Shown: positions 33,862 to 52,317, counted from the stretch's first letter. The stretch is DNA of 64,000 nt from Desmodesmus armatus (GCA_007449985.2 VIIQ02000007.1:310001-374000), one strand, 5' to 3'. Notes: a model not told the origin generated them from the sequence alone. Program-made: numbers and translations.

Positions 33862-35088
33862 TGCAGTGTCAATCTTGTTCTTGTGACGGAAGAAATGACA
33901 GAAGGGAACTGTAGAGTTCGTGTTGTTGGTTGCCACCTGCTGCCTCTTGTCAACGCGTCAACACCAGCCAGCACTAAAAACCGGCAAAAACTGCAGCCTC
34001 AACAAACCTCCCGCATGCTTTCCTGTCACAAACAAAGGAGCCATATATTGTCAATGCATCAGGTACCACATGCCCAGCCTATGCGTGGCAGTGCGCAAGC
34101 TTCAATTGGCACTCAACAAGGCTTGCAGGTGATACACTTCCAGCCTGGCGTGATATCTTAGCAGCAACACCACACCACTTCAAAAATGGATTTGTTGCAC
34201 AACGTGTGATGCAGGTTTTTCTGCTGACGCTTGGGATCAGCTCCAGCTGCACTGCTCCTCAATTGGAAGTGCCCAACCAGCTGCAAGCAGCTGCACTGCG
34301 CTGATCTATCCCCCGCCACACATACATCCTTTAAATGGTGTACAATAGAGGATACAAGTGCAACTTCACCTTTTTCTGACCCCTGATTTTGGTCAACGGT
34401 GCGGGTTTAAAACCTCCGAGGCCCTCCCCACGAATGAGAGGCCAAGCATGTCGGTACTGAGGACGTTATTGCAGCACGTGTCGAACCAACAGCAACTCAG
34501 CAGGAGTGGATTTTGCTCGCTGGTGGTTTGCTTGCCCCCTGGACTCTGCGTTGGGGTGAGTGGTGTCAGGCCTGTTACGTCTGATAGTGGGGCCATCTTT
34601 AAGGTTGGTCTACGTCCATGTGTGCCTGCCTACAGCCAGGACTGCATTCCAGCCTTGCTGCTCAACGTAGGGGGCAGTATGCAGTCAAAGCAGGCAACCA
34701 GGCACGTCCCTAAACGGCTTCACACCCCACCGTTACATTTGAACCCAGTCAGGGGGCCAGAGAGGCTGTGCAGGCCAGAATAAGGCTACAGATGCAAGCA
34801 GTGTTGGTTGTGCCGAGAGCGCACGTGCGCCTCCGCTGGCCTGACCCTGCACATAAGGGTGGCCGTAGTGTTTTGCTGGACAGGTTTCCGTCTGCCTGGT
34901 GCGCTTACGGCGTCACATAAGGCACAGGCTGACGACATACCTACGAGGCATGCTGGGCCTGTCTCCAGGCACGCAGGGCTCTTGATCTGACGTGACTGTC
35001 GGTATCTGCTGTGATTGGCGCGATCTGCGTGCTATTTTGCTGCCCTACTGCTGTCGGTTGCAGAAAACCCACACCATCACAACAGACC
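33862..35088. other. intergenic region
   Basis: An open frame at 34358-34783 has no recognisable motif and is not supported as a gene. Nothing else is seen. The right end should hold the promoter of the armadillo-like gene. Confidence 0.45.
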
Positions 35089-38000
35089 ATGTTGCAAGCA
35101 GGGACAGCAGCAGGCCGCAAGGTCAGGGCTGATTGTATCACAAGGCGACCGTCAACAGGGGCAGGCAGCCAGGCAGCAGAGGGCAGCAGCATGGCAGCAA
35201 CTGCTGGCAAGCCTGCTGTCCTTCTGCGCAGGAGCAGCAGCAGCACGTCCACAGAGGGATCGCTTACACTTGATAACAAGGTTGGTGCTTGTTGCTGGCT
35301 GCATCCTGAATGCTGCAAGCTGGGCTCTGAAGAGAGGGAGGGGTGCAGGAAACAACTGGGTCGACCTGGTGCATTTGATGCTTTGTTGCATGGATACGTG
35401 GGCCTCTGCTGCAGTCCCCAGTAGTGGTGCACAGATGTCACATGGGCTTGCTGCAGGGGTGTCCAGCAGTCGTTTGTAAGGCGATCTAGTTGACCCAAAG
35501 ATTCGTTACGATTGTGCTGGGTGTTTCTGGCTGGTGCTGCAGAACCCCAGCAAGCTGGTCGTCAAGCCAGATGGGAACATCCTGTGGGAGATGCCCTCAG
35601 AGTGAGTCCCCACACACATTCACCCAGCCACACACTTCGTCGGCAGCCAGCTTTGTAGCAGCTTGCTGTTGCCTGGAATCTGACAGGTTCACTTGGCACT
35701 GTCCTGCTATGCAACTCCCCCGAGAGCATGATGATCACAAGCAGCGCTCAAGTGTGAACTTCATGCCCATGTGGTGAAAGTCAAGTTTTCCTGCACTGTG
35801 GTCAGAGTGCACTGATGGTGTGTTATTGTTGGCGATCTCTCACCTGTCGCAGGGCACGCAGCGGCCCTCAGCTGGGCCCCCTGCTGCAGGGTGCTGCCGA
35901 GCTGGCCCTCATGCTGTCAGCTGCTAGCAGTGGCATCATGGGCGTCTCTGTGGCGGTGGTGGAGCTCAAAAGAGGTGTGCTGTGCTGTGCTGTGTGCTGT
36001 CTTGTGCTTGGCTGTCTTGTCAGCTTGAGCAAACAGTTGACTGGGGCATGCCTGCAGAACCCAGCAGTTAGTGTGTCGCAACTCATTTTTATGCAAAGCT
36101 GCCCGAAAATATTCTCAGCAGCACTTATAGTGCACAGCAGTGAAGCAAAGGTCCAAGGATTGTGCAAAATATTGCACACAGCTGCATTGCGCAGCATGGC
36201 ACGCGTCTCATGTTCCTGGTTGTGGTGTGCCTGCTGTGGCCATGTGCAGCGTCTGACCAGAACGCCTGTGTGACCAGCCACCACCTGGCCAAACTGATGG
36301 CCATGACAGTCAGCTCAACCTTTGCAGGCACACTGGCAGGTATGAATTGGCGAGGCCTGGAAAGCACACACCACTGCAGTTGTTGCCTGCTGCCTTTCCT
36401 GCAGCATGCTATGGCAGTGTTGTTGGTCTTTGAACAGGTTTATGACAGCCACCCTTTGCACCGACTATGGCTTATTACTGAGAGGATGCCTGCAGCCAAG
36501 GGCACGTCCAGGTTCAGAGGTTCTGTGTTGCTGCAGCACATCAGTCACTGCATCAATCGGGCACACATGCCTGCTCAGCTACCAGCAAACACATATCTGT
36601 GCTGTTGCGTGCTGCCCTTGTGTGCTGGTGTGAGCAGGCTTTGCATACGCGCCTCTCCTGGCAACACGTCTGATCTGTGGCCGCCTGGCACGCCCCGCTA
36701 CAGTAGTGGGTGCTGCAGTGGCTGCTGTGCGCGGTGTGCTGCACGTGCTGAACCTGCGGGGCTTGAGCCCGGGCAACCTGCTGAAGCAACTGGAGGAGGC
36801 AGCACTCAGCTTTGGTGGCAACTGCCTAGAGGTACGTGGCTGTGTCACAGTGTGTGCAGGTAGTACTGGCACCGTGTATGTTCGAGCTGTGTGGTTGGCT
36901 TGCTGCAAAGTGGCTGCTGGCACATCACCCAAAGACATCCAGCACGACACTCTGCGCGCACACATACCCTCTGGTTGGCTGGGCTCTGTTGCCGTGGTGT
37001 AGTAACTGTCACTTCATGCCGTGCTGTGCTGCGACGTGCCTTGCGATGTGCTGTGCAGGCTGCAGAGAAGGTTGCAGCGCGTGCTGCTGCTAGTCCTCGC
37101 TGGCGCCGTGCCTTTGTCAAGCTGGGTGGCGTGCAGATGCTGCTGAAGCTGCTGCGCGGTGGACTGGATGCTGACAGTGTGCAGGCGATCATGAGGGCAC
37201 TGGCAGAGCTGCTGAAGGAGAGCACAGCACAGGAGGTAAGCAAAAACTCAATGTCTTCCTTCTGACACGATGAGGGTAGGAGGTAGGATCCTACCCTCGT
37301 TTATGTCATGCATATGGCATTGTGGTGCAGATTGTAAGCAATGAAGCACATCGGGGGACTGGGTTGAATGCTGCACGCTTTGCAACATCGGTGTATGGGT
37401 GCCTTTGTGGCTGTGTCAGCGTTGCAGACATGGGGTTCATTGTGCTTGTTTGCATCCTGCCATGTATGCACAAGATGGCATGTGTGCACAAGATGATCGA
37501 ACTGACTCGTGAGGATGCTGACTGGCATGTTTGTCGGCGCTCCTGCAGGTGATGGTGTCTGAGGGCGGCGTGGCCTACCTGGTGCATGGCTTGGTGCACC
37601 CAGATCTGGAGGTCAGCTGCTGTTGCAGTGAGATGCTGGCACGCCTGGCTTCCACCCACCAGCAACAGCCTCTGGAGGCCATCAGGTAGGGGGGCGGGCA
37701 CTGGCTTGTGAAGAGCCCTGCTGCCAGTACAATAGCACCGCGGCATATGTTGATTGAGTTGCCAGCGCTGTTTGATGATGTATGGCTGCAGCGTTTCCAG
37801 ACTGTCTGCCCAGCTACCTGAATCGCAGCTAGATCTGGTCGTAAGCAGGTTGCATGCAGGTGAAGTTCAGTTAAAAGAGTAGTTAAAAGAGTTCAGTTAA
37901 AAAGAGTCCATCTGCATTCAGGTGGAAGCGTGTGCTGATGACGTACTATTGGGTGGCAAGTAATTGTGTGCTGATGAAGTGCTCATGGGCGCCTTTGGTC

Positions 38001-38759
38001 CTTACTCTTTTGGCTTGATGCCGCTGCTGCAATGACTTCCTGTCGCTGTGGGAAATTTGTGCTGCAGGGCTGCTGGTGGGGTGACTGCAGCGCTGGAGTT
38101 GCTGTCCCGCTCACCCTCCTCAACCCAGCAGCTGCACCTGCTGTCGCTGGTGGGCACCATGGCCCGCAGCAATGAGGCGGCAGGTGCTGAGCTGGCGCAG
38201 GCAGGGGCCCCTGCTGTGCTGCTGCAGATGGTTGCACTGGACCCAGTGCCACGCACACAGGTAGGTGGATCAAGTTGGGCGGGTATGCTGTCAGTAGTGG
38301 GAGCAATGTAGTTGTTGCGAAGGACGTTAAACGTTGCAAACATGCAAGTGTTGTTCAAGCGCATCAGCATGACTGCCCTGTATGTTGTGTCCTTAGCCTG
38401 GCATTTCACAGTTTCTTCGTAACAGCGGGGACAGCCTTCCTCAGCACATGGTGTCAGCACACCTTTTCCCAACAAGCACACCTGCTGCCGTTGCTGCCTC
38501 TGCGCAGGTCAAGGAGGCTTGCTTGAGTGCCCTGCACACCCTGACCACATCCAGCCCCGCAGCCTTCCAGGCCCTGAGGAGCCTCCCCGGCTCAAGAGAC
38601 GCCCTGGCAGCAGTGGGAGCAGCCTATGGCGGCGCCTGGTACAGCAGCAAGGCAGCGCTGGCTGGGCTGAATGCCAGGCTGGCGGCGGCTGAGGCTGCAG
38701 ACGCGGCAGCGGCTGCTCCTATTGCTGGGGATGTGGAGGAGCTGGTGGAGGTGCCCTGA
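35089..38759 (+). CDS. armadillo/HEAT-like helical repeat protein, function unknown
   Basis: Nine exons fit by phase: 35089-35280, 35543-35601, 35853-35974, 36250-36339, 36638-36831, 37059-37235, 37549-37685, 38068-38260 and 38508-38759. The product is 471 aa. The N-terminal 64 residues are Ser/Arg/Ala-rich and could be an organelle-targeting sequence. A conserved-looking stretch follows (KLVVKPDGNILWEMPSE), then a small-residue hydrophobic region. From about residue 225 there are repeated amphipathic helices of armadillo character, for example KLGGVQMLLKLLRGG, SEGGVAYLVHGLVHPD and AAGGVTAALELLS. Their pattern is hydrophobic helix, GG turn, next helix. The C-terminal 30 residues are Ala-rich and acidic. 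Such repeats usually form protein-binding scaffolds. No specific family is recognised. The first exon is the least certain because its donor (GTTGGT) is weak. Confidence 0.7.
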
Positions 38760-41156
38760 ATGTTGGCTGGGTCAGTCTGGGGCCCACAACCCTGAGTGTT
38801 GGCTCGGTCAGTCTTCGGCCCTACAGCCTTGGGCCCTTGATGCTTTGGTGGCAGGGAGTTGCCTGTGATGCTAATGCAGGCCATGGTCAGTAAGACAGGG
38901 GCCAGGTGCCATGCAGGCAGGGTTGCTGCGGGTAGGGATGTGGGTTGCTGACGGAGTTGCTGGGCAAGCGCATGGCGACATTTGATGTCTTGGCAGGAAT
39001 TGGATGCCCTTCTTGATTGCTGTCTTAGCAAGTGATGGAATGGCAGCAGTGAGGACCAAGAGTGGTCCACAGTGGGGCTTGTGGGTAGGGGTGGTGTGTG
39101 ACGTGTGACCTGAGGGTCAGGTCGAGAGGGAGGGAGGGAGCAACAGGCGCTGCTGCTGCCACCGGCACCTGCATCTGGTTTGTGTGGCTGTCAGCACGGC
39201 CGTCGGAAGCTTGCTTGTGTACATCAGAGGTTATCCCGCCTGCAGAGTACTTGCTACTTTCATGCCTGGCAGTACCCCTCAGAGGTCGTGTGTGGTGGGT
39301 GATTGTCGCCTGGTGTTGTTGCTGCAACATGGGAGTGCTTTGGCAGCTGGATTGTGTGTGTATGGATGTTGCCCTGCCATTGCAGAGCAGGAGCTGTCAA
39401 GCTGTCCCGCACACGTAGCGCCCAAGAAGCTCCCGTGTGATGTACGACATGTGTAATTAGCAGCCACGGTGTGCGTTTGCAACACACGTGTCATGCTGCT
39501 CATAGTGGAATGGGCTTGCGCATCAAGGCGTGTTTGTGATTTTGTGGTGCCCAGCATTGGGTGTATCAGTATGTCGTGTGTGCCATTATTACCGTGTGTG
39601 TTGTCGTCATTTTGTACAACAGGGCTTGCGGCTGTATGAAGGCTTGTGCCCCCCTGCACGTATCGTGCTAGGTTGCATCACAGCCAGCCTAGTGACCTGT
39701 CACATTATCCAGTGTGTGGGCGCGCACCTGCCCCCCTTTGTCACCATGTACTTTTAGTTGTTGGCCTGCCCTTTGTTGCCTTGTTCCCTTGCAGGGTTGA
39801 GCCAAATATCAGGGCCGTGCATGCAGCCGTGTTGGTTGATTGCCCTGCAGCCGGGTGTTTGCACCCTCCTGCACCCATATCACAAGTGTGGGGCATTCGT
39901 GGTTGTGTCGTCGCGCGTTCATGTGTGTATGTACAACACCCGCTGCCTTTGTGGTGTTATTTTTGTCGCCATGTCTTGGCTCAAGTTCTGTTCTGCATGC
40001 ATGCAATGTAGCCAGCTTGAGCAAGGCAGTTGTCACAACATATGATTAGTGAGGGACAGTGCACTTGGTGCGTCCCCTACTGTACAACACATGTGCCTCA
40101 TGTTGTCTTTGAGGTGGAAAGGGAGGCTTGCCTTGTTGGTAAGCAGCAGCGCCTGCCCATACGGCCGTCCCATAAGATTTCGAGCGGACGGTTGAAGGAT
40201 GGTGTTGCATCAAGGGCACCAGTTGCTGAAGATGGCGCATGATGATTTATGGGCGGCTGGTGGCGCCCGTGACCGTGGCATACCGGGCTTTTGGGGTTTG
40301 CAGAGTCTGCGAGCCAGATGGTGCAGCAAGTTTCATGGTTGTGCTGCAAGTGATCCATGGCCTAGAGTGAGGAGGCCACACACCATCGCAGTGTTGGAAG
40401 TCGTGGAGGCAGCTGTGTAACGTTTGAGTCCAGATGTAGTCTGCAGAGGAACAGCACTGCGCAGCTGTGAGATCCAGGTAAAGGTTACAACCATACTCGT
40501 GGAAGCAAGACAATGCATACCACCCGCCAGGTCCTGAACAGAACCAAGCACTGGCCGTGAGGGTAGCAGCAGCATGATGCCATGCAACCTCTGCTGATGG
40601 CTGCGCAGCTGAAATTAAACGTAAGGTTGTGCTTCCATGCACCTCCACGCACGCTTCCTCGCAAGGCTGTGCTTCCATGCACAACCCCAGTCACTCCTGA
40701 CGGCTCAGGTCTGGCCTGCATCCCCTACTGATGCTGGCTCAACATGCCTAACCCCAAGGCAAACAACACTGTTAGGTCAACAGTCATCACGCAGACACGC
40801 TTGACACCCCCTACCCACTCCAAAGCGAGAGTGCTGTCCTGAGATGCCAGGCCCTGAAGGAGTCTGGAGTCCAGACCCATGCGGTCTGTCAAACCTGGCC
40901 GAGCATCCCTGCTAGTCTACACTCTACTCAAATTGTGCCAAGGCCCCAGAATCTCTAGGGCAAGCCAACAGAACGAACATAACTCAATGGCTACCACACC
41001 ATGGATGCGTTCCCTGAACCTGGTCTGGCAGCGAAAGTGTTGTCGAAGCTGCAGCTGCAGCAGACAACCACCATGGCGCGTGCTGCCTGTAATGCTGGCG
41101 GCTCAACGCCAGCATGGAGACTGAACAGCTCAGCTACCCAGGTACAGTGCTGCCCA
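38760..41156. other. convergent intergenic region between the armadillo-like and CDPK genes
   Basis: No exon chain is supported on either strand. It should contain two convergent 3' UTRs. An imperfect 36-base duplication (TGTTGGCT...GTCAGTCT, twice) occurs at about 38757-38830. A short repeat of GTGCTTCCATGCAC occurs near 40626 and 40668. Confidence 0.5.
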
Positions 41157-46295
<5,139 letters not shown>

Positions 46296-46488
46296 TGTCA
46301 TGTTGGCCGCTGCTTCAAGAAGTACTGTTGACAAGCAGGACAGTCCAGTAGAGGATCATCAGGCCCTCATTGACCAAGTATAAGTCAGCTGCATCTCTTT
46401 CTGGTGCCTTGTCTGTAGTTCAGCACCTCCTGAGGTCTCTATACAGCGCTGTTACCTGTCTTGGCGAAAAACCGTTTGCTGTTAGGCC
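46296..46488. promoter_or_regulatory. compact bidirectional promoter region
   Basis: Only 193 bases separate the CDPK start codon (minus) from the ATG of the membrane protein at 46489 (plus). It must hold both 5' UTRs and both core promoters. A TATAAG stands at about 46380 on the plus strand, about 110 bases before the plus-strand ATG. Confidence 0.55.
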
Positions 46489-49400
46489 ATGGCGAAACGA
46501 TACATGAGGTGCCTTCCATTGCTGACATTGCTATCCCTAGCTCTTGCTGTGGCTCAGCCGGAGCTGGCAGACCGCAATGACGACCTGCTTGACCCCTCAA
46601 CCGGCAGAGCCCCCTTCAGCAGAAGTGAGTTTGAACATCAAACACGTCACAGATACGCTCGGGAATCACACGAACCATGGATCCACACCTCAGGAGGCCA
46701 CATGCCCCTGGATGATGAGCAGGACGCTAGCGAGGCAGGACGCGTACCAGTACGCCATGCCATGCATCCCAGGGATGAGGAGGGGCACTTTGAGGAGCAG
46801 CAGCACCCGCTTGAGCACCCCAGGCTTCACACAATGGATGATGCTGAAGACTTTGAGCTTCACGAAGCTGTCGGTAGGCACATCCCGGCACAGCACCTGC
46901 CCAGTGCAGACCCCACACACGATCCAGACACCGTGCACAGAAACCACCACTACCACCAGCATGGAGAGGTTGATCCAGCTCACCGTGTCGAAGCCAGCTT
47001 TGCCTACCCAGACCAGCACGCTGCAGGACAGGGCAGCTCCACCAGCAGTGCTGCTGCAAGCAGCTTGGCGGCCACCAGGAGCAGTCAGCAGGATGAGGAG
47101 GCCGTAGCTGCACTGCCTGACAGTGAAGCGGGGGAAGACGCTGCTGGCAGCCGCGAGCCAATCAGCACCACAGCCAGCACAACCAGTACCACGGCGCAGC
47201 AGGGCAGCATGCAGCACGACGCTGTCGACAGCAGCAGCAGCAGCACTGCTGCTGAGCAAGATGGCCAGCGGGACAGCAGGGGCCCTGCCGGCAGCATCAG
47301 CAGCAGCAGCAGCAGTGCTGTCACAAGCAATCCCGAGCAGGAGTTACCCACTCCTGCCGTGGCCTCAACCGCAGCCATTGGCGCTCGGGGGCCAGGGCTG
47401 CAAATGCAGCATGGAGACACAGCGGCAGCTGCTGCTGCTGCTGCAAGCATTGGCGATGCCGCAGCGGCTACAGGGCGCAGCATCCCTATGACTGCTACAG
47501 AAGGTGACAGCACGGCTGCAGCTGCCGCCAGTAGCAGCACCACGGCAGCTGCTGCAGTAGCCCACACGGCTGCGCTACCAGAGCACCCAGACCTAATTGC
47601 TGCAGCCCTTGATGGTGCAGCAATCACAACACAGGCGCAGCAAGCAGACCCCGCGTCAGATCCATTGGCCGACAAGGCTGCAGCCGCTGAGGTGCACACA
47701 GGCAGCACCGCTGGCACTGCTGACGGCACAGCAGATGCAGCCAACCCACAAGCAGAGCAAGTTGACAGTACAAGTGCAGCAGCCAGGGAGCAGCAGCCTG
47801 AGCAGGGGTCATCTACGGCTTCCCATAGCAGTCAATCAGGACAGGCCCTTGGCGCGCAGCAGCTGCCAGCCCAAGGCAGCGGCAGTGCGCCTAGCAGTGA
47901 GGAGCACTGGCTGAATGCCATACGGCCTGAGGTGGCAGACGCTCACCAGCAGACAGCTTCGCAGCAGGCCGGTCAGCAGCAGGAGAGGCACCAGGGAACA
48001 ACACATGGTGAGTCACAGGGACAGGGTGAGTCACGGGGAGAGGGTGAGTCAAGGGGACAGGGTGAGTCACGGGGAGAGGGTGAGTCAAGGGGACAGGGTG
48101 AGTCACGGGGACAGGGTGAGTCACGGGGACAGGGTGAGTCACGGGGAGAGGGTGAGTCATGGGGAGAGGGTGAGTCAAGGGGACAGGGTAAGTCAAGGGG
48201 ACAGGGTGAGTCAGGGGGACAGGGTGAGTCAAGGGGACAGGGTGAGTCAGGGGGACAGGGTGAGTCAAGGGGACAGGGTGAGTCAAGGGGACAGGGTGAG
48301 TCACGGGGACAGGGTGAGTCAAGGGGACAGGGTGAGTCAGGGGACAGGGTGAGTCAAGGGGACAGGGTGAGTCAGGGGACAGGGTGAATCACGGGACAGG
48401 GTGAGTCAAGGGGACAGGGTGAGTCAGTAGGCAGGGTGAGTCACTGGGACAGGGTGAGTCACTGGGACAGGGTGAGTCACGGGGATAGGGTGAGTCAGGG
48501 GACAGGGTGAGTCAGGGGACAGGGTGAGTCACGGGGACAGGGTGAGTCTGGGGACAGGGTGAGCCAGGGAATGGGTGACCGAGGGACAGGGGCGTGCTGT
48601 AGCAAGGTCTGGGCACTGGACTGCATGGTCTGCTAGAACAGGCATTCGGCACGGGACGTGACCACGGCATGCCGATGCTGCTCAAGGCTGCATCCAACAC
48701 CCACGAGCTGCTTGAGGTTTTGGTGACTCATGTGTGGACGCAACAAGCAGGGTTGCGGGTTATACGGCCAGTTACTAACAAGGGTGTGCCCCGGGGCTGT
48801 AATCTGCAAGTGCTGTAACTTGCAAGCTGGGTGTGGCTTGTGTGCTGGGACGCTGTGTAATGGTGCAGTGTGTGTCTGCAGGCGAGCTGGACAGGGGGTC
48901 CTGGGGTGTGTGTGCACAGATCTGCTGCCAGCGCTGCTCACACATCCAGGACGATGACCTGCATCATCCAAGCAGGCTTGCCTTACACGGCTTGCCTTGA
49001 TCTGACATGTCATGCTTGCGTCGCTCTTGCTGCCACTGCAGACGGGCAGGCCACCGCGCTGCAGCACCAGGAGCTGCACCAACCTGAGCCCCTGCAAATG
49101 CTTGTGCAGCACGATGACGAGCCCCAGGACGTTGGCGGTGCAGTGCCTGATGACAGCCAAGCAGCAGACACACAAGCACCTGCTACCCAAGCCAAGGACT
49201 CTGCAGAACACGAGCAGGAAGGGCAGGAGGTGCGTATAGCAGCAGAGCAGGAGACGGCAGCCACTGAGCATGAGGATGAAGAACAGGACGGGCACCTCCC
49301 TGCAGAGGACGAGGCTGATCCTGCAGGCAGCGACAGGCCCTCTGGTGGGGAGCCTGACGAAACCGAGGCTGGCTCCCAAGGCAGCGACAAGCCCTCTGGT

Positions 49401-50777
49401 GAGGAGCCTGTCGAGGAGTCAAATGATATTGACCTGGTACACCAGCAGCACGCAGATGAGCTCACAGACCACCAGGAGCTTGAGCAGGAGGCAGCCACCA
49501 CCAAGCAGCAGGCCGACGAAACTGCCTTGGTGGAGCAGCAGCACGAGGACGAGCTTGGGAATCCTCAAGACCAGCAGGCCGGGCAGCCGCAGCAGCTGCC
49601 AGAGAACCCTGGGCCCCTGCCCCTTGAGCCACAAGCAGCTGCTGATCATGAGGAGGACCATGACAGTAACTACCATGCTGACCAGCAGGCAGCTGCTGCA
49701 CAGCAGCTCGCGACTTCCAGCCAGGAGCAACAGCAGCAGCCAGCAGTGGCCGCTACCATGACGGCGACAGGCCAAGCTGACATTCCTGCAGCGGCATCCC
49801 TTGAAGCAGCCGCTGCAAGCGCTGCTGCTGCTGCTGTTATTGCTCATGACAACGAGCCAGCCCTGCTAGGGGATAAGGGGGGTGCCATTGGCGCTGCGGG
49901 GGTGACACGGACCAGCGACGGGCCAGCTCTGCACCCGCAGCCGACTGCCACAGCAGCTGCCGGCATTAGTGAAGCGGCATTGATGCTTGGGTCCGGCCCT
50001 CCACAGGGAACCCAAAGGTGAGTTGCTCTGACACAGTAGTGTTCTCAAGGTCAGTGTTCTGCAGTGTGTTGTCTTCATACGCCATGTCACTGGCCTTTTC
50101 CTATAACACCGGGTGCATGTGCTGAAAAGGCACCTGAAGGAAGGCTTTCTGACAGATGTGGCAGCTGTCAGGGAGCCAGCAGGAGACGCGATGGAGTCAT
50201 GTAGTCAAGCTGCACAAACCCCCTCGCCTTTGCCGGGACCAGCCGTTACAACCCTATGGCTACTGCACATGCTGCGGGATTCAGATGCCGTGTGCGCCTG
50301 CACTTGTGTTGACTTGAACGGGGGTGTGCGACTGCTGTTTGTTTTGCCCACAGGATTGTGCACAAGTCCCTCTTCGCCTTGCTGCTGCTGATGCTGGCTG
50401 TGGTGGTGATGCTGGCTCTCGCAACTCAAAGGACACGGAGGAGCTTTGGAGGCCGCAAGGTCAACTGGGAGGATCCACCACAAGATGCGGGCATCATGGC
50501 GACTGCAGTTACCGTTATACGCGATCTGCAAGCCTCATTCATCCCGTCGCGCCACCCTATCCTGCCTATCTCAAACACTGTTCACGCACCGCTTCTGGAC
50601 TACTGCGCGGCCAACGGTCTCAAGGAGAAGCGAGACAGCTCATCAGATGGTGGTGACAGGGAGTCGAGGGGTAAGGGCAGGCAGTCGCTCGCAGACGTTG
50701 AGAGCAGCGGCCAGCGCGGGAGCTTTGTTGCGATGCGGCCTGGCCGCAACCTCAGCAAGACTGGGGCACAGCACTGA
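46489..50777 (+). CDS. large type I membrane protein with low-complexity acidic ectodomain
   Basis: Three exons fit: 46489-48007 (first donor), 49042-50017 and 50354-50777, giving 972 aa. A clear signal peptide (MAKRYMRCLPLLTLLSLALA) is followed by about 800 residues rich in Glu, Asp, Gln, Ala, Ser and His with no recognised domain. A single transmembrane helix follows (SLFALLLLMLAVVVMLALAT, about 837-856), then a basic cytosolic tail of about 115 residues with Ser/Arg clusters. Intron 1 (48008-49041) begins with an array of repeated donor sequences. Each of the first 19 would extend exon 1 in frame by a multiple of GESRGQ-type hexapeptides. The function is unknown; a cell-surface or vesicular adhesin/sensor is one possibility. 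Confidence 0.75.
48008..48580 (+). repeat. minisatellite made of about 32 tandem 5' splice-site sequences
   Basis: The unit is 17-18 bases, GGTGAGTCACGGGGACAG with variants, and each contains the consensus donor G|GTGAGT. The first 19 units are spaced exactly 18 bases (donors at 48008 through 48332), so they share phase 1 and match the acceptor at 49041. From the 20th unit a 17-base spacing changes the frame, and an unspliced read stops at 48387. A few units carry GTAAGT, GTGAAT or GTGAGC. Confidence 0.92.
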
Positions 50778-52317
50778 CTGTTCAGCTGATGCTTTTTGGG
50801 GAGGGGGGAGGGGGGTCAGGTTCACAGCGCTGCTTGCGGCTTAGCCACCGTGCTTGAGAGCAAGCAGGCAGGGTGGTAGCAGGTTGGTGACGTGGTGTCT
50901 CGTGTGAGCTGCATGGTTTGGTGCTCAGCAGTAAGATACTATGGGTGTGTGTCCTGCAAGGCAGCCAGTCATCATTGCTGGCTACATGCAGCATGGTGCA
51001 TGTTATGTTACATTGAGCGCATGGCGCGTAAAACAGACACTATGTGACACGCCTGGCTCTGTTTCCAATTGCGGGTGGTGGTCGCAGCCTGTCATAACGG
51101 TCGTGGTATGTTGTGGCAGTACAATTACTGTCTGGCAGTACGATTTCTGTCGTTTTGTGCAAACTGTCCTTGCAGTTGTGCAGGGTATCTGCAGTACTAC
51201 CAGTGCTGCAGCGCTGCACAGCGGGTTGCCTAGGGGAACATTCTTCTGCCTTGTAGCGTCACGCAGCAGGCAGTGCCTCGCATGCTGTATTTCTGGCCTA
51301 GTTGGGCCTGTCCTGCACCCGGCAGCTGATTGACGTTCATTGTTTGCCGCAATGCCAGGAGCTTCCACGTGCAGCCCCCAAGTTGGGAGCCTTCCACAGG
51401 TAGCAGCAGGTTGTCGTCGCCGAAAGTTGCACAAAACGGCCAGGCAAGACACTTGTAGTTTGCTGGCATGTGATGCAAGGTTGGCTGCTGAATTTCAGTT
51501 GAGATCTGCTGGGTTGTACTGCGCAAACCGTGTTTGCTGAGATGTGAAAACATGGAATTTTGCTCTTCTCAGAAGGGCTGTCATGTGATCATCAGATCAG
51601 GATCATCAGATCCTGGGGCCGCACTTGCAGCCAGTGCAGGTGCAAGAAGGAAGGAAACAGATTCAGCTGCAAGGTACACACCTTGCAAGCAAGTTGCTGG
51701 TCTGGCAAAGGAAATTCGTCACACAGTGCTATCCACACGCCAGCTCTGCCAGAAATGTGTTACAGTCCACTAGCGCATGCACACCCGCCTTACTCCAGCT
51801 ACCACAGCCAGCTTGCGTCCACCAAAAAGTAGTGGTATATTCAACCCACAGGTTCGTGCAAAATTGCATCACCGCAGTCAAGATCTAGCTGCACATCACG
51901 CTTGGTCAGTCACGTCATGTAAGTCAATGACTGCTCTCACAGTGAGCCAGTGATCTCACTCATGACATGCAGGCCCTGCATGTTGGCACCATGACAAGTG
52001 CCACTGGCACATGTAGGACGTGTCAACTTGCACTCCAAGGCAATCCCTAGCACCAAAACTACTAGTTATTAAGTCTAGTGGACAGTTTGGAAACACTCGC
52101 TACACATGGCGTATTGCCACACCATGGCACAGCACATACCCACTACTAGACAGCACAAAAGTGACTTATTCACAGCCAGCGGCCCACCCACACAGCATCA
52201 TGCTGCACACCTGACACCGTATTAGTGACAGCATCGATTGCCAGGTCACCTTGAGGTCACCACCAGAAAGGCAGACTAGCCAATATTACATCAGCGCCAT
52301 ATTGTCCAACACAATGC
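50778..52317. other. convergent intergenic region
   Basis: It lies between the stop of the membrane protein (plus) and the stop of the Pmp-like gene (minus). No supported exon or RNA gene is seen. It should contain both 3' UTRs. Confidence 0.5.

Noticed and set aside
47891..48322. Minus-strand frame with THPVP repeats that looks like a repeat protein
   Set aside because: It is only the complement of the donor minisatellite, with no start context, signal or splice partner.
48008..48580. CRISPR-like array
   Set aside because: The units are contiguous with no unique spacers and lie in a eukaryotic gene. It is a minisatellite.
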